NCBI RefSeq assembly: GCF_000799715.1
Contig: NZ_JUHG01000015.1
Location: forward strand, 186,001-250,000
Direction: 5' to 3'
Length of the DNA stretch: 64,000 nucleotides
Origin: Martinezella rhizogenes
Lineage (GTDB): Bacteria; Pseudomonadota; Alphaproteobacteria; Rhizobiales; Rhizobiaceae
The notes beneath the pieces were generated by a model. It was not told where the DNA came from and did not search any database. It worked only from the letters and a program-made list of their open reading frames with translations. The translations under genes and the position numbers were made by a program. Positions 26,405-34,325 of this stretch are shown piece by piece (the stretch's first letter is position 1; each line of letters opens with the position of its first letter).

Positions 26405-27394
26405 TCACGCCTTCGCGCCAAGCATCAGTTCTTGAATGACTGCCTGTGCGGAAACAGCATCCTGGCGGTCAATCGCACCGGAGAGGCGATTGTCCTGCTC
26501 AAGGCGGTCCACGACCTGAAGCATGCGCTTGACGGTCTGGATGTTCACCTCGCATTCGTGAACCGGATCGAGGCCGGTCATGTCAGGGAACGTGTCGAAG
26601 TAGATGGCGCCGTCGTAGCCGTCCTTGCGGATCTGACGGAGCAGCTCGATCGTCTGCTGTGTGTGGACGGCGCCGACCATCAGACCATCGTCGCGCTTGG
26701 CATAGCCGTCATTGAGATGAACGCCGAGAAGGCGGCTGTAGCGGGCGATCAACGCGGCGGCGAAGGCCGGCTGCTCGTCTGCATAAAGGACATGGGCGAA
26801 GTCGAGGGTCACGCCGAGATTTGGCAGCCCGATCTCCTTGATTGCCAGAAGCGTCGTCGCGCAATCGGGCATCAGACTGTAGGAGCGTGGCTCGTTCGGC
26901 TTGTATTCGATGCTGATCTGGCAGTCCGGATCATGCTCACAAACTTCACGAATTCCGGATATTTCGTGTTGCCACAAGGTTGCGTAATCGACCTGGAAAG
27001 CGTAGTCGAAGCCATCCTGACCGAGCCAGATGGTCATCAGGTTGCTGCCAGCGTCGCGCGCCGCATCGATCCCTTTCTTCGTAAGATCGATCGCCTCGCG
27101 ACGAACTGCGGGATCAGGATTGGTGAAAGCGCCGATTTTGAAGGCCGGATTGGTGTAGTAGCGCATCGCGAAGCCGTTGATCGCAAGGCCCATATCGCCA
27201 ATTTGTCTCGCCAGTTCGCGCGGATTTTCAGAGACGTGATCGGGATAATTGAGATCGAGATCCGTCAGACCCTCAACCTTTGCGGCACGCGCGACCATCT
27301 GCATCACTGTCGGCTTGCCGGAAAGATCAGGCCATTCAGCCTGTGGCCGCGAGGCGAAAGAGTTAAGGCGGGTGGCGAATTTCAAATTGGTCAC
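26405..27394 (-). CDS. Sugar isomerase/epimerase, xylose-isomerase-like TIM barrel
   Basis: 329 residues. Likely metal ligands sit at strand ends: Glu in ISIEYKP, Asp in LGVTLDFAHV, His in LLGVHLND and the acidic residue in IYFDTFPD. This is the AP-endonuclease-2/xylose-isomerase-like superfamily, which includes rhamnose isomerases and several keto-sugar epimerases. It is the first gene of the operon, 57 bases before the binding-protein gene. With a downstream PfkB kinase it suggests isomerisation of the imported sugar before phosphorylation. Substrate not assigned. Confidence 0.87.
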   Translation of the reverse strand: MTNLKFATRLNSFASRPQAEWPDLSGKPTVMQMVARAAKVEGLTDLDLNYPDHVSENPRELARQIGDMGLAINGFAMRYYTNPAFKIGAFTNPDPAVRREAIDLTKKGIDAARDAGSNLMTIWLGQDGFDYAFQVDYATLWQHEISGIREVCEHDPDCQISIEYKPNEPRSYSLMPDCATTLLAIKEIGLPNLGVTLDFAHVLYADEQPAFAAALIARYSRLLGVHLNDGYAKRDDGLMVGAVHTQQTIELLRQIRKDGYDGAIYFDTFPDMTGLDPVHECEVNIQTVKRMLQVVDRLEQDNRLSGAIDRQDAVSAQAVIQELMLGAKA

Positions 27395-27957
27395 TGGACT
27401 ACGCTCACATCGTTAGGTGTTGCCGTTACTTCACATACACACATATCTTTGTAAAGTTATGAAATGTTGTGCGGCGCAATAAATCGAACGATGGCACTTT
27501 TGCGTTGCCAGCCACAGGAGACGTCGATGGGTTAGGCGAACGGACGCGACACGGCCGGAAAGGTTTGGTGCTCATGGGACTGGGGATCAACTCGATCATT
27601 GCGATGTCAATCATTCCGCCCAATCAATTGTCAGCCATACGGCCTATGGCCGTCTCATCGGCATCTCCGGCTGTGGTCTTGTACGTGCGGCGGAGGCAAC
27701 TCCAAGGCTTTATCCGGTCGACGCTTTCGTCGAGGCCCCACAGGTCGTCGGCGATCGGGACAAACAGATGCCGACCTTTGCCACAATGCAGAAAGTGTCG
27801 TGGATCGAGCTGAGGGGTGGTCAATCAAGATGGCGGCGCTCGAGTGCTTTGCGTTCTACGATACCGCAAAAACGTCGCTCGCAATCGTCAGGACATCGGA
27901 CCCCGGCCCTTACGGATGCTTCATTTTTGCCAAGGGCGTTATTTAGCCGGCTTGCGC
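27395..27957. other. Junction between sugar operon and tra region
   Basis: About 560 bases without a supported gene. 27420-27480 is AT-rich and probably carries the promoter of the isomerase operon. Frames on both strands between 27480 and 27950 have no ribosome sites and no recognisable products. The region separates the catabolic segment from the intact traH end and may contain a fusion point. Confidence 0.4.
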
Positions 27958-28572
27958 TTATTCGGCGTAGGCTGATCTCGTCCCATTGATTCTGGAAAGG
28001 TCGATACGTGGATCGGCACGCGAAGGATCGGTCTGATCGGACGCTTCTGTCCTCTTCGTGGTCGTCTGGACGTCGAGACCATCGCCTCCATCGACAGTCT
28101 GGCGGGCCGAGGCGCCTGGGTCGAGCTTTCCGGGGTCGGGCTCCATGAAGACGGACTTGCCTTCGAAATACCCAGTCTTCCAAGCAAAGATGGCATCGTC
28201 GAGCGCCTCGGGAGGCGATGAGCCGTACCATTTCACAACGATGCGATAGACTTTCGCAAACAAAGCGGTGCCCACCCGAATATTTTCGCAGGCGTCCATA
28301 ATCTCTGGCTTCAACTCGGAGGCGTCTTTCACGCCGATTCCGGCTGGATACTGCGTGACTCCAACTCGAACGACCGCATTGCCAACGTATTTTGATACGA
28401 TCGCCATGGCTTCTTCACTGGTCTTCGGCAAAGGCACAAGAATTAGACGGTCGCCAGATTTGACTGCAACCATCAGCGGGTTCGGCGAGCCGGCCTCGGC
28501 GATGAATTTTTCGACGATGGCAGGTTTGAGGTCGGGATCAGCGCATTTGGCGATTAGGGTTGGATCAAACAT
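27958..28572 (-). CDS. traH: Conjugal transfer protein TraH
   Basis: 204 residues starting MFDPTLIAKCADPDLKPAIV. This matches TraH of rhizobial Ti/pSym plasmids, a cytoplasmic protein without membrane segments or a known catalytic motif. Conserved blocks include 'VVRVGVTQYPAGIGV', 'ELKPEIMDACENIRVGTALF', 'KVYRIVVKWYGSSPPEALDD' and a polar tail ending 'ADPRIDLSRINGT'. GGAG precedes ATG 28572. It is the last gene of the traA-traF-traB-traH operon, 14 bases after traB. A decayed paralogue sits at 9.6-10.0 kb. Confidence 0.9.
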   Translation of the reverse strand: MFDPTLIAKCADPDLKPAIVEKFIAEAGSPNPLMVAVKSGDRLILVPLPKTSEEAMAIVSKYVGNAVVRVGVTQYPAGIGVKDASELKPEIMDACENIRVGTALFAKVYRIVVKWYGSSPPEALDDAIFAWKTGYFEGKSVFMEPDPGKLDPGASARQTVDGGDGLDVQTTTKRTEASDQTDPSRADPRIDLSRINGTRSAYAE

Positions 28573-28586
28573 GGAGGCTCCACAGC

Positions 28587-29753
28587 TCAACTGTTGAAGG
28601 CAAAGACGACAGGGATGTTGAACAGGCTGGCCCAGGCGAACGCGCTGGCCTGCTGAATAGGGACGATTGATGTTCCGGCCGTCCACCAACCGTTCCCGGC
28701 TGCGACGATCACCTCGGGTCGATGAAGCGCCGATTGCAGGATCGGCCACGTGATCAGTTGCTCGTAGCAAATCAGGATCGCGACACGACTGCCGAGGACA
28801 TCAACGATGGGATTGGCAAAGAAGGCGGCGCGAGCCCCACCGCTTTTCCCCATCAAGGCCGGCCATGGCTGCCACATAGACACCGGTACCGGCATGCGCT
28901 CGCGATAAATCGACGATCCGCCATCCCTGTTAATTGATGCCATGACGTTCTCGTAACCGTCGGGATTTACCACCGAAGCGCCGGCCAACACCGTGACATG
29001 GTTGCCATCCAGAGCTGTCCGCCAAAATCGCTCCATCGTCGGCGTCCAGAAGCCAAGCGCGCTTTCGGGAAGAACAACCACCCGAGCTCCAAGTGCCGCT
29101 TCCTCTCGCACTGCCCTGACAAGCGACCGTTGCTGCTCGAGATCAAAGCCGCGGCCCAACGATTGGCCAAGAGGTGTGTCGACACCTGACCAGCCTTTCA
29201 GCAAAGAAGGAGGCACCCAGCATGCGGCGGACCAGACCCAAAAGCCTCCCAATACTATGACCGCGATCGGCCATCGTCGCGTCGTTAGGGCGAGCATGCC
29301 GGTCGCGGTCGCAAGCAGACCGATCCAACCCCAGCCGGGAAACAATACGCCCGCAGCCGTGAGCGGATGAGCCCAGCCGACAATCCCGAACGGTGGGAGG
29401 ATCATAAGGATTGAAGCGATCGCATATCCCGCCGAGCGCCGTACACCCGATCGCCGCGTACAACAAACGGCGTGAACAAACACGAATCCGGCGGCGGCCA
29501 TCAGCCACAATGCGTAACCGTACGCCTCCCTCGACCCATAGAAGTTCACGACACCTTGGGGCAAGCCACGGGATGCGGCAAGGAAGTAGGCCGCTGCAAT
29601 CATTGCTGCGACAACGCGCGATGGCGCACGTGACCACACCAAGGGGAACAGGATCGCCAGTGGCAATAGCTGGACCTTCCCGCTCCAGCCGAATGTCCCA
29701 ACAATGGCGGCCGCAGTGATCAGGCCGATGGAGCCAAGCACTTCACGGTGCAT
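28587..29753 (-). CDS. traB: Conjugal transfer protein TraB (nitrilase-like membrane protein)
   Basis: 388 residues. The N-terminal half has six or more hydrophobic segments. The C-terminal half is a carbon-nitrogen hydrolase domain with the Glu in VVLPESALGFW and the Cys in ILICYEQL, as in apolipoprotein N-acyltransferase. TraB of Ti-type plasmids has this layout and boosts transfer. The ATG at 29753 overlaps the end of traF by 11 bases, which supports this start over longer in-frame ones. Confidence 0.9.
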   Translation of the reverse strand: MHREVLGSIGLITAAAIVGTFGWSGKVQLLPLAILFPLVWSRAPSRVVAAMIAAAYFLAASRGLPQGVVNFYGSREAYGYALWLMAAAGFVFVHAVCCTRRSGVRRSAGYAIASILMILPPFGIVGWAHPLTAAGVLFPGWGWIGLLATATGMLALTTRRWPIAVIVLGGFWVWSAACWVPPSLLKGWSGVDTPLGQSLGRGFDLEQQRSLVRAVREEAALGARVVVLPESALGFWTPTMERFWRTALDGNHVTVLAGASVVNPDGYENVMASINRDGGSSIYRERMPVPVSMWQPWPALMGKSGGARAAFFANPIVDVLGSRVAILICYEQLITWPILQSALHRPEVIVAAGNGWWTAGTSIVPIQQASAFAWASLFNIPVVFAFNS

Positions 29754-30294
29754 AGGTGAGAACCTCCTCAGCGAGGCCCAGCACACCACTTTTCGGAACC
29801 GGGCCGAAGTAACGGGAGTCATACGATCCGACAAAATCCGAATGGAGGAACACGAAGTCCTGCGGAATAACGCCACCAGCGGAGTTAGAAAGCGACCTGC
29901 GGCGGCCATCCAGTCTTGCGATCTGGGAATGGGCCAGGGGCTTGTCGTCAATCATGACGGATCTGTTAGTCTCGACGCGCTGACCAGCGGTCGCCGCAAC
30001 CGTCTTGATAAGCGGACCGAAGCCACCCGGGCAAAGACCCGTGCGCAGATATCCCCGCTCTTTCGCCGATCTGAAGACATCATTGTCGGGCGGGCAAATG
30101 AACACCCGGTCGCCAACTCGAATGTCCCGGGCGAGATGCCCAATGCGCCAAAGCCCCAACGGATAGCTCGGCGTGGTATTGATCCGGTATCCGCCGAACC
30201 AGCCCGCGGCAATGATCAACACCGCGACCGTCGCCGCCATTGATATCAACCAAAGCGCCGCTTTCTTTTGAGACCGGATTGCCACAACTGTCAT
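29743..30294 (-). CDS. traF: Conjugal transfer peptidase TraF (S26 signal-peptidase-like)
   Basis: 183 residues. One N-terminal membrane anchor (LWLISMAATVAVLIIAAGWF) is followed by a periplasmic S26 peptidase domain. The probable nucleophile is the Ser of NTTPSYPLGLW and the general base the Lys of GPLIKTVAATAGQ. In Ti/RP4 systems TraF matures the pilin or its precursor. The start codon overlaps the traA stop (ATGA, 30291-30294). No trb pilin genes are in the window, so the partner must be elsewhere or absent. Confidence 0.93.
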   Translation of the reverse strand: MTVVAIRSQKKAALWLISMAATVAVLIIAAGWFGGYRINTTPSYPLGLWRIGHLARDIRVGDRVFICPPDNDVFRSAKERGYLRTGLCPGGFGPLIKTVAATAGQRVETNRSVMIDDKPLAHSQIARLDGRRRSLSNSAGGVIPQDFVFLHSDFVGSYDSRYFGPVPKSGVLGLAEEVLTYAP

Positions 30295-33200
30295 TTTAGG
30301 CCGAGCCCCGGCCGCTGAGACTGACGCATGGTCTCAGACTGCTTCTGCGCTTCCGTCGAACGCTCACTGGCCGCCAGCTTCTGCGCTGCCCGCATAGTCG
30401 GCCATGCGGCGCTGATCGCCGCGGTCTGAGCGGGGTTCATACCGGTCGTCAACTCTCGGAAGGTTTGCCCGCTCGTGTCCTTCGCGGCGATTCCGAGAAG
30501 GGCTCGATCGCCGAACCGTTCGGAAATCGCTTTACCGAATGCATCGATTTCTGTCTTGGCCTCCCGATTGCTCAGTGCGAAACCGAGTGCTGCCGGCAGA
30601 TCATTCCGATCGATCGCGTCACGCACCCGTTCGAGGATCACCGCAGCAGCTGGCGACAGAGCCGGGATATCAATGCCGACCCGCAGTCTGGTGGCACGCT
30701 CTTCTGCCTCGTGTTTGTGTTCGGCCTCTGCCCGCGCCCAAAGAAAGCGTTCAATGTCGCGCTTGAGTGCAGGCACGTTGGCTTCGGCTTGTTCCCGCGC
30801 CCGCCTGTCTGCATTGCTGGACAGTATCCCAGTTCTGCCGCGAAGTGCTCCGAAGGTTTCCGGCTTGTCGCCAAGGGCTGACAGCGTCGTTTTCCGCACC
30901 GCCGGATCGGCAAGAACGGTATCCAAGTTGACTGCTTTGAATGCCCTTTCGGGATCGGCAAAGACCAGGCGGAAGCGCTTGGAGACATCTTCCCAGATTT
31001 TCCTAAGGCCGGGATCGGCATCCAGCTTGTCCTCGACCGTATCGGAGATGGATTTTGGGAACGTTTTGACGCCGGCGGCCAAGGGAGCCTCCTTCGATGG
31101 CTGGGTTCTGTTGGCGGATTGTCGATCGATCACACCGAGGGTCCGGCCAATGGAAAGGAGCCGGTTGCCGAGATCGACCAGCTTCTGTTTCTGACCGGCC
31201 GTCCATCTCAGTCGGTCGGAAACGAGCGTGCGGGCGACGCGGGCAATGTGCAGGCCTCGGCCTTCGGCATAGGCAAGTGCGGCGCGATAGAAACGGCCGT
31301 CCTCGTAGTCGAGCGTTGTTTCTTTCGACCGGCTCTGCGACAGGATCGGGATCAGCCCGCCCGCCTTGTCAAATGAAAGGCGACCATAGTAGAGGCCAAC
31401 GTCCTCGCGGTGCCGGGTCATCGCCACGTAGGTCAAGTGACGATCAAGAGACAGTGATGCGAGCACCTTCACCCGATCGACGGTAGCGCCCTGGCTCTTA
31501 TGAATCGTGGCGGCATAGCCATGGTCGACTTGTGCGTAGAAGCGCTGATCGACCTCGACGCAACGTCGGTGCTCTCGCTCCCCAACCTCGGCAATGAAGC
31601 GCCGCGGCTCCGCCTCGACGATGCGCCCGATCATGCCGTTCTTGACTCCGAGCGAGCCATCGTTTTTCAAGAACACGATCTGGTCGCCGGCGGCGAAATG
31701 GCGCTCGCCATTCTCTGTTCGAAAACCATGGCCGGGCTCGAGCAGGCCACGCTCCACGAGCTTTGCGCGCGCCATGCTGTTGAGCGCATGCACGTCACGG
31801 CGCAGATGAGCGAGGATGAGCGTCGACTTCGTGGCATCGTACTCCCGATTCCAGTCGTCGATCAGATCGTGGACGGCGTCGGCCTTGAACGAGCGCCCGT
31901 GAATGCGGTCGTGTTCGTTATAGCTCGAGATCGCCTCCCGCACCCGGCCACGCGCCAGATCGAGCGAGGCGTCCCGCATCCATTGTTCCCGTTGACGATA
32001 GATCGTCTCAAGCTCAGCATAACCGATGCGTTCGACGATGGCACGAAAGGCAGCGCCGGCTTCGATTGGCTGCAACTGCTCGGAGTCCCCGACCAGCACA
32101 ATCTTGGCGCCGGTTCTCGTAGCAGCCTCAACGAAGGTTGCCATCTGCCGTGACGACACCATGCCAGCTTCATCGAGGACAAAGACCGTCCGGCCATCGA
32201 GCTGGCCATTGCCCTGCTTCCAGCGCAGTTCCCAGGAGGACAGCGTGCGCGAGACGATACCCGCTTCCTTCTCCAAACCTTCGGCCGCCTTGCCGGAAAG
32301 CGCACCGCCAACGACCCGATAGCCGGCTGCTTCCCAGATCTCTCTCGCCGCCTTCATCATGGTTGTCTTGCCGGCGCCGGCGCGGCCGACGACTGCGGCG
32401 ATCTGCCCATTCCCCGCTACATGCTCGATGGCAATTCTCTGCTCGTCAGAGAGTTTCGAATGGCGAGAAAGGACTGTGTGGAAGACGGGGTGTCTGACCC
32501 CGAAAGTGTCGCGCCTCGAGAGCCAAACCGAGCGCCGTGCCATCTCCGCCTCGAGCTTGATCAATTCGCGCGTCGTGTATTTTGACGGGAGCCTGGAACC
32601 CGTCGCAAAGTCTATGCGGGCGGCTTCCAGACGCACGATTTGGGGACTTTGCAGGATACGCGCTATCAACTGCTGGAACGTGCCGGCATCGTCGATATAG
32701 CGGTGTAGGATTTTGGCGATGTCTCGTTGTGAGAAGACAGACATTTCTCTGGAGGCTATGTCCAGGACGATGTCTGGACGATCGACAATACGCCGTGCAT
32801 TTTCGGCTCTGGTTTCCTCATGGACCCGCAGCCGATCGAGTTCCGGGTCCCTGCCCTCGCGTTTGGCCTGGCGCTGGATGGCTTTCGCGGCAACGCCGAT
32901 ATGGGTCGTCGGCAAGATGTCGATCCCGCGCTCAGCATAGGAGCGTCCATCGACACGAATGTCGAAGCCGGCCAACGCCAGATGATGGTTCTGGCACTCG
33001 TACCAATATTGGCGTTGCTCGATCAGCTCACTCTTCTCGCCCGACCAGAGCTTGTAGACGATCTTGCCCGCCGGATTGCGAAGCGGATGCCCGTCCTCGC
33101 CGATCAGGGCTACCTTCTTCGGGCCAAACCCCTGCTCCGTCAGCGGTCGCAACGTCGTCATCAGATGGACATGCGGATTGTCCGGTTCGTCGTGATAGAC

Positions 33201-33605
33201 CCAGTCGGCAACCTGTCCACGCGCCAGGATCTGATTGGCGACAAAGTTGCGCATCAAGGTGATGTTCTGCTCAACAGACAGTTCGACTGGAAGGGCGATG
33301 ATGAACTCGCGGGCAAACTGGGCGTCGGCACGTTTCTCTGATTGCTCGACCTTGTTCCAAAAGGATTCGACGGCCCCAGCGACCGAACGATCAGCAATCA
33401 GGGTTCGAAGCCAAGCGGGAGCATCTGGCGGGAGCACAAACTCCTCGTGGATCAGACCGCGCTTATTCGAATAGTCGACAACCCGCGCCTCGCCTTCATG
33501 CTCTATCCTGGCGCAGTGGCGATAGGCGGCCGACAGCACAGCGCTGCGGCCCTCGCCGCGGCCGATGATCTGAGCTGTGAAGTGCGTGATCGCCAAGCTG
33601 GCCAT
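30291..33605 (-). CDS. traA: Conjugative relaxase-helicase TraA
   Basis: 1104 residues. The N-terminal MobA/MobL (MOBQ) relaxase domain spans ~1-230, with the metal-binding His motif in DNPHVHLMTTLRPL near residue 147. A RecD-like helicase follows: Walker A VGRAGAGKTTMMKAAREIW near 405, DEAG near 478, 'LVGDSEQLQPIEAGAAFRA' and 'HGYAATIHKSQGATVDRV'. It nicks oriT, binds the 5' end and unwinds the strand for transfer. The sequence is closest in memory to pSym-type TraA. ATG 33605 is the family start (MASLAITHFTAQIIGRGEG), though GGGAG touches it; a longer start at 33680 would overlap oriT. Confidence 0.95.
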   Translation of the reverse strand: MASLAITHFTAQIIGRGEGRSAVLSAAYRHCARIEHEGEARVVDYSNKRGLIHEEFVLPPDAPAWLRTLIADRSVAGAVESFWNKVEQSEKRADAQFAREFIIALPVELSVEQNITLMRNFVANQILARGQVADWVYHDEPDNPHVHLMTTLRPLTEQGFGPKKVALIGEDGHPLRNPAGKIVYKLWSGEKSELIEQRQYWYECQNHHLALAGFDIRVDGRSYAERGIDILPTTHIGVAAKAIQRQAKREGRDPELDRLRVHEETRAENARRIVDRPDIVLDIASREMSVFSQRDIAKILHRYIDDAGTFQQLIARILQSPQIVRLEAARIDFATGSRLPSKYTTRELIKLEAEMARRSVWLSRRDTFGVRHPVFHTVLSRHSKLSDEQRIAIEHVAGNGQIAAVVGRAGAGKTTMMKAAREIWEAAGYRVVGGALSGKAAEGLEKEAGIVSRTLSSWELRWKQGNGQLDGRTVFVLDEAGMVSSRQMATFVEAATRTGAKIVLVGDSEQLQPIEAGAAFRAIVERIGYAELETIYRQREQWMRDASLDLARGRVREAISSYNEHDRIHGRSFKADAVHDLIDDWNREYDATKSTLILAHLRRDVHALNSMARAKLVERGLLEPGHGFRTENGERHFAAGDQIVFLKNDGSLGVKNGMIGRIVEAEPRRFIAEVGEREHRRCVEVDQRFYAQVDHGYAATIHKSQGATVDRVKVLASLSLDRHLTYVAMTRHREDVGLYYGRLSFDKAGGLIPILSQSRSKETTLDYEDGRFYRAALAYAEGRGLHIARVARTLVSDRLRWTAGQKQKLVDLGNRLLSIGRTLGVIDRQSANRTQPSKEAPLAAGVKTFPKSISDTVEDKLDADPGLRKIWEDVSKRFRLVFADPERAFKAVNLDTVLADPAVRKTTLSALGDKPETFGALRGRTGILSSNADRRAREQAEANVPALKRDIERFLWARAEAEHKHEAEERATRLRVGIDIPALSPAAAVILERVRDAIDRNDLPAALGFALSNREAKTEIDAFGKAISERFGDRALLGIAAKDTSGQTFRELTTGMNPAQTAAISAAWPTMRAAQKLAASERSTEAQKQSETMRQSQRPGLGLK

Positions 33606-33671
33606 CTCCCGAACGGTTGGACACGTCGTGTTCACCGGGAGCGGAGGCCCACAAACGGGCCGAAAAGCAGA

Positions 33672-33704
33672 GCGTCGCATCGCGACGTATAACTGCGCCC
33701 TTGG
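33672..33704. other. oriT: Origin of transfer (oriT), Q-type
   Basis: On the minus strand the element reads CCAAGGGCGCAGTTATACGT and then a small dyad CGTCGC-ATC-GCGACG (plus-strand arms 33673-33678 and 33682-33687). This is the conserved nick-region/hairpin layout of Ti- and pSym-plasmid oriTs (RSF1010/MOBQ family). It lies in the traA-traC divergent gap, exactly where family members carry it. Confidence 0.9.
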
Positions 33705-33725
33705 ACCCGCTCCTTCGGAACGGCG

Positions 33726-33844
33726 GGATCATCTCCAGAAGCGTTGGCTCCGCCAACTCGCATTTTGACGAGTAGAAAAGCAGGATCATCCGGAGGAGTC
33801 TTGGTCGATGGCGTTGCGATCAGACCAACAAGGGATCATCCGGA
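33726..33844 (+). repeat. GGATCATC iterons and dyads beside oriT
   Basis: GGATCATCCGGA occurs at 33783-33794 and 33833-33844; GGATCATC followed by a different end occurs at 33726-33733. The spacings are ~57 and 50 bases. Dyads GTTGGC-N3-GCCAAC (33743-33757) and TTGGTC-N16-GACCAA (33801-33828) lie between them. The last iteron doubles as the leader of traC. These are candidate binding sites for TraC/TraD or a tra regulator. Confidence 0.5.
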
Positions 33845-34105
33845 ATGAAGAAGCCTTCGTCGAAAATCAGGGAAGAAATCGCCAAACTTCAGGAACAGCT
33901 TAAGGCAGCTGAAACCCGTGAGGCCGAGCGTATCGGTCGGATCGCGCTGAAGGCCGGGCTTGGCGATATAGAGATCGACGAGGCTGAGCTTCAGACAGCA
34001 TTCGAAGACGTGGCCGCACGGTTTCGCAAGGGTGCGGGGCAGAAACCGAAGTCAGCGGCGGCGTTCTCGTCTGGCCAGACTTCGGGCCAACGTGGCGAGG
34101 GCTGA
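33845..34105 (+). CDS. traC: Conjugal transfer protein TraC
   Basis: 86 residues, highly charged. An N-terminal coiled-coil-like helix (SKIREEIAKLQEQLKAAETR) is followed by RIGRIALKAGLGDIEIDE and FEDVAARFRKGAG, the TraC pattern of rhizobial plasmids. It is thought to act with the relaxase at oriT. ATG 33845 is the first gene rightward of oriT; the iteron GGATCATCCGGA ends one base before the start codon. Confidence 0.92.
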   Translation: MKKPSSKIREEIAKLQEQLKAAETREAERIGRIALKAGLGDIEIDEAELQTAFEDVAARFRKGAGQKPKSAAAFSSGQTSGQRGEG

Positions 34106-34109
34106 GCGC

Positions 34110-34325
34110 GTGGTCCGCGCATCGACATCCGCCGCCCGCAAAAAAGACACGCGGGAGAAAATCGAGCTTGGCGGCCTGATCGTGAAGGCTGGTCTCCGCC
34201 ACGAAAAGCGCGCCCTCCTGCTCGGCATGCTGATTGATGCGGCAAGCCGTGTGAAAGTCGACGAGAACGAGCGGCTGCGGTTGACGGCGATTGGCGCGGA
34301 GGCGTTCGGCAATGACGCCGCGTAG
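34110..34325 (+). CDS. traD: Conjugal transfer protein TraD
   Basis: 71 residues from a GTG start at 34110, four bases after the traC stop; 71 residues is the usual TraD length. The core REKIELGGLIVKAGLRHEKR, then ALLLGMLIDAA, is diagnostic of Ti-type TraD (unrelated to F TraD). An ATG further upstream in frame (34032) would lie inside traC. It is a small accessory transfer protein. The end overlaps traG by 14 bases. Confidence 0.92.
   Translation: MVRASTSAARKKDTREKIELGGLIVKAGLRHEKRALLLGMLIDAASRVKVDENERLRLTAIGAEAFGNDAA

Noticed and set aside
25172..27454. A 760-codon open frame on the plus strand
   Set aside because: It is fully antisense to three intact, motif-rich genes (ABC ATPase start, binding protein, isomerase). 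Long antisense frames are common in GC-rich coding DNA, and its sequence shows no recognisable domain.
30291..33680. Longer TraA start at 33680
   Set aside because: The extra 25 residues are not TraA-like and would place the start inside oriT.
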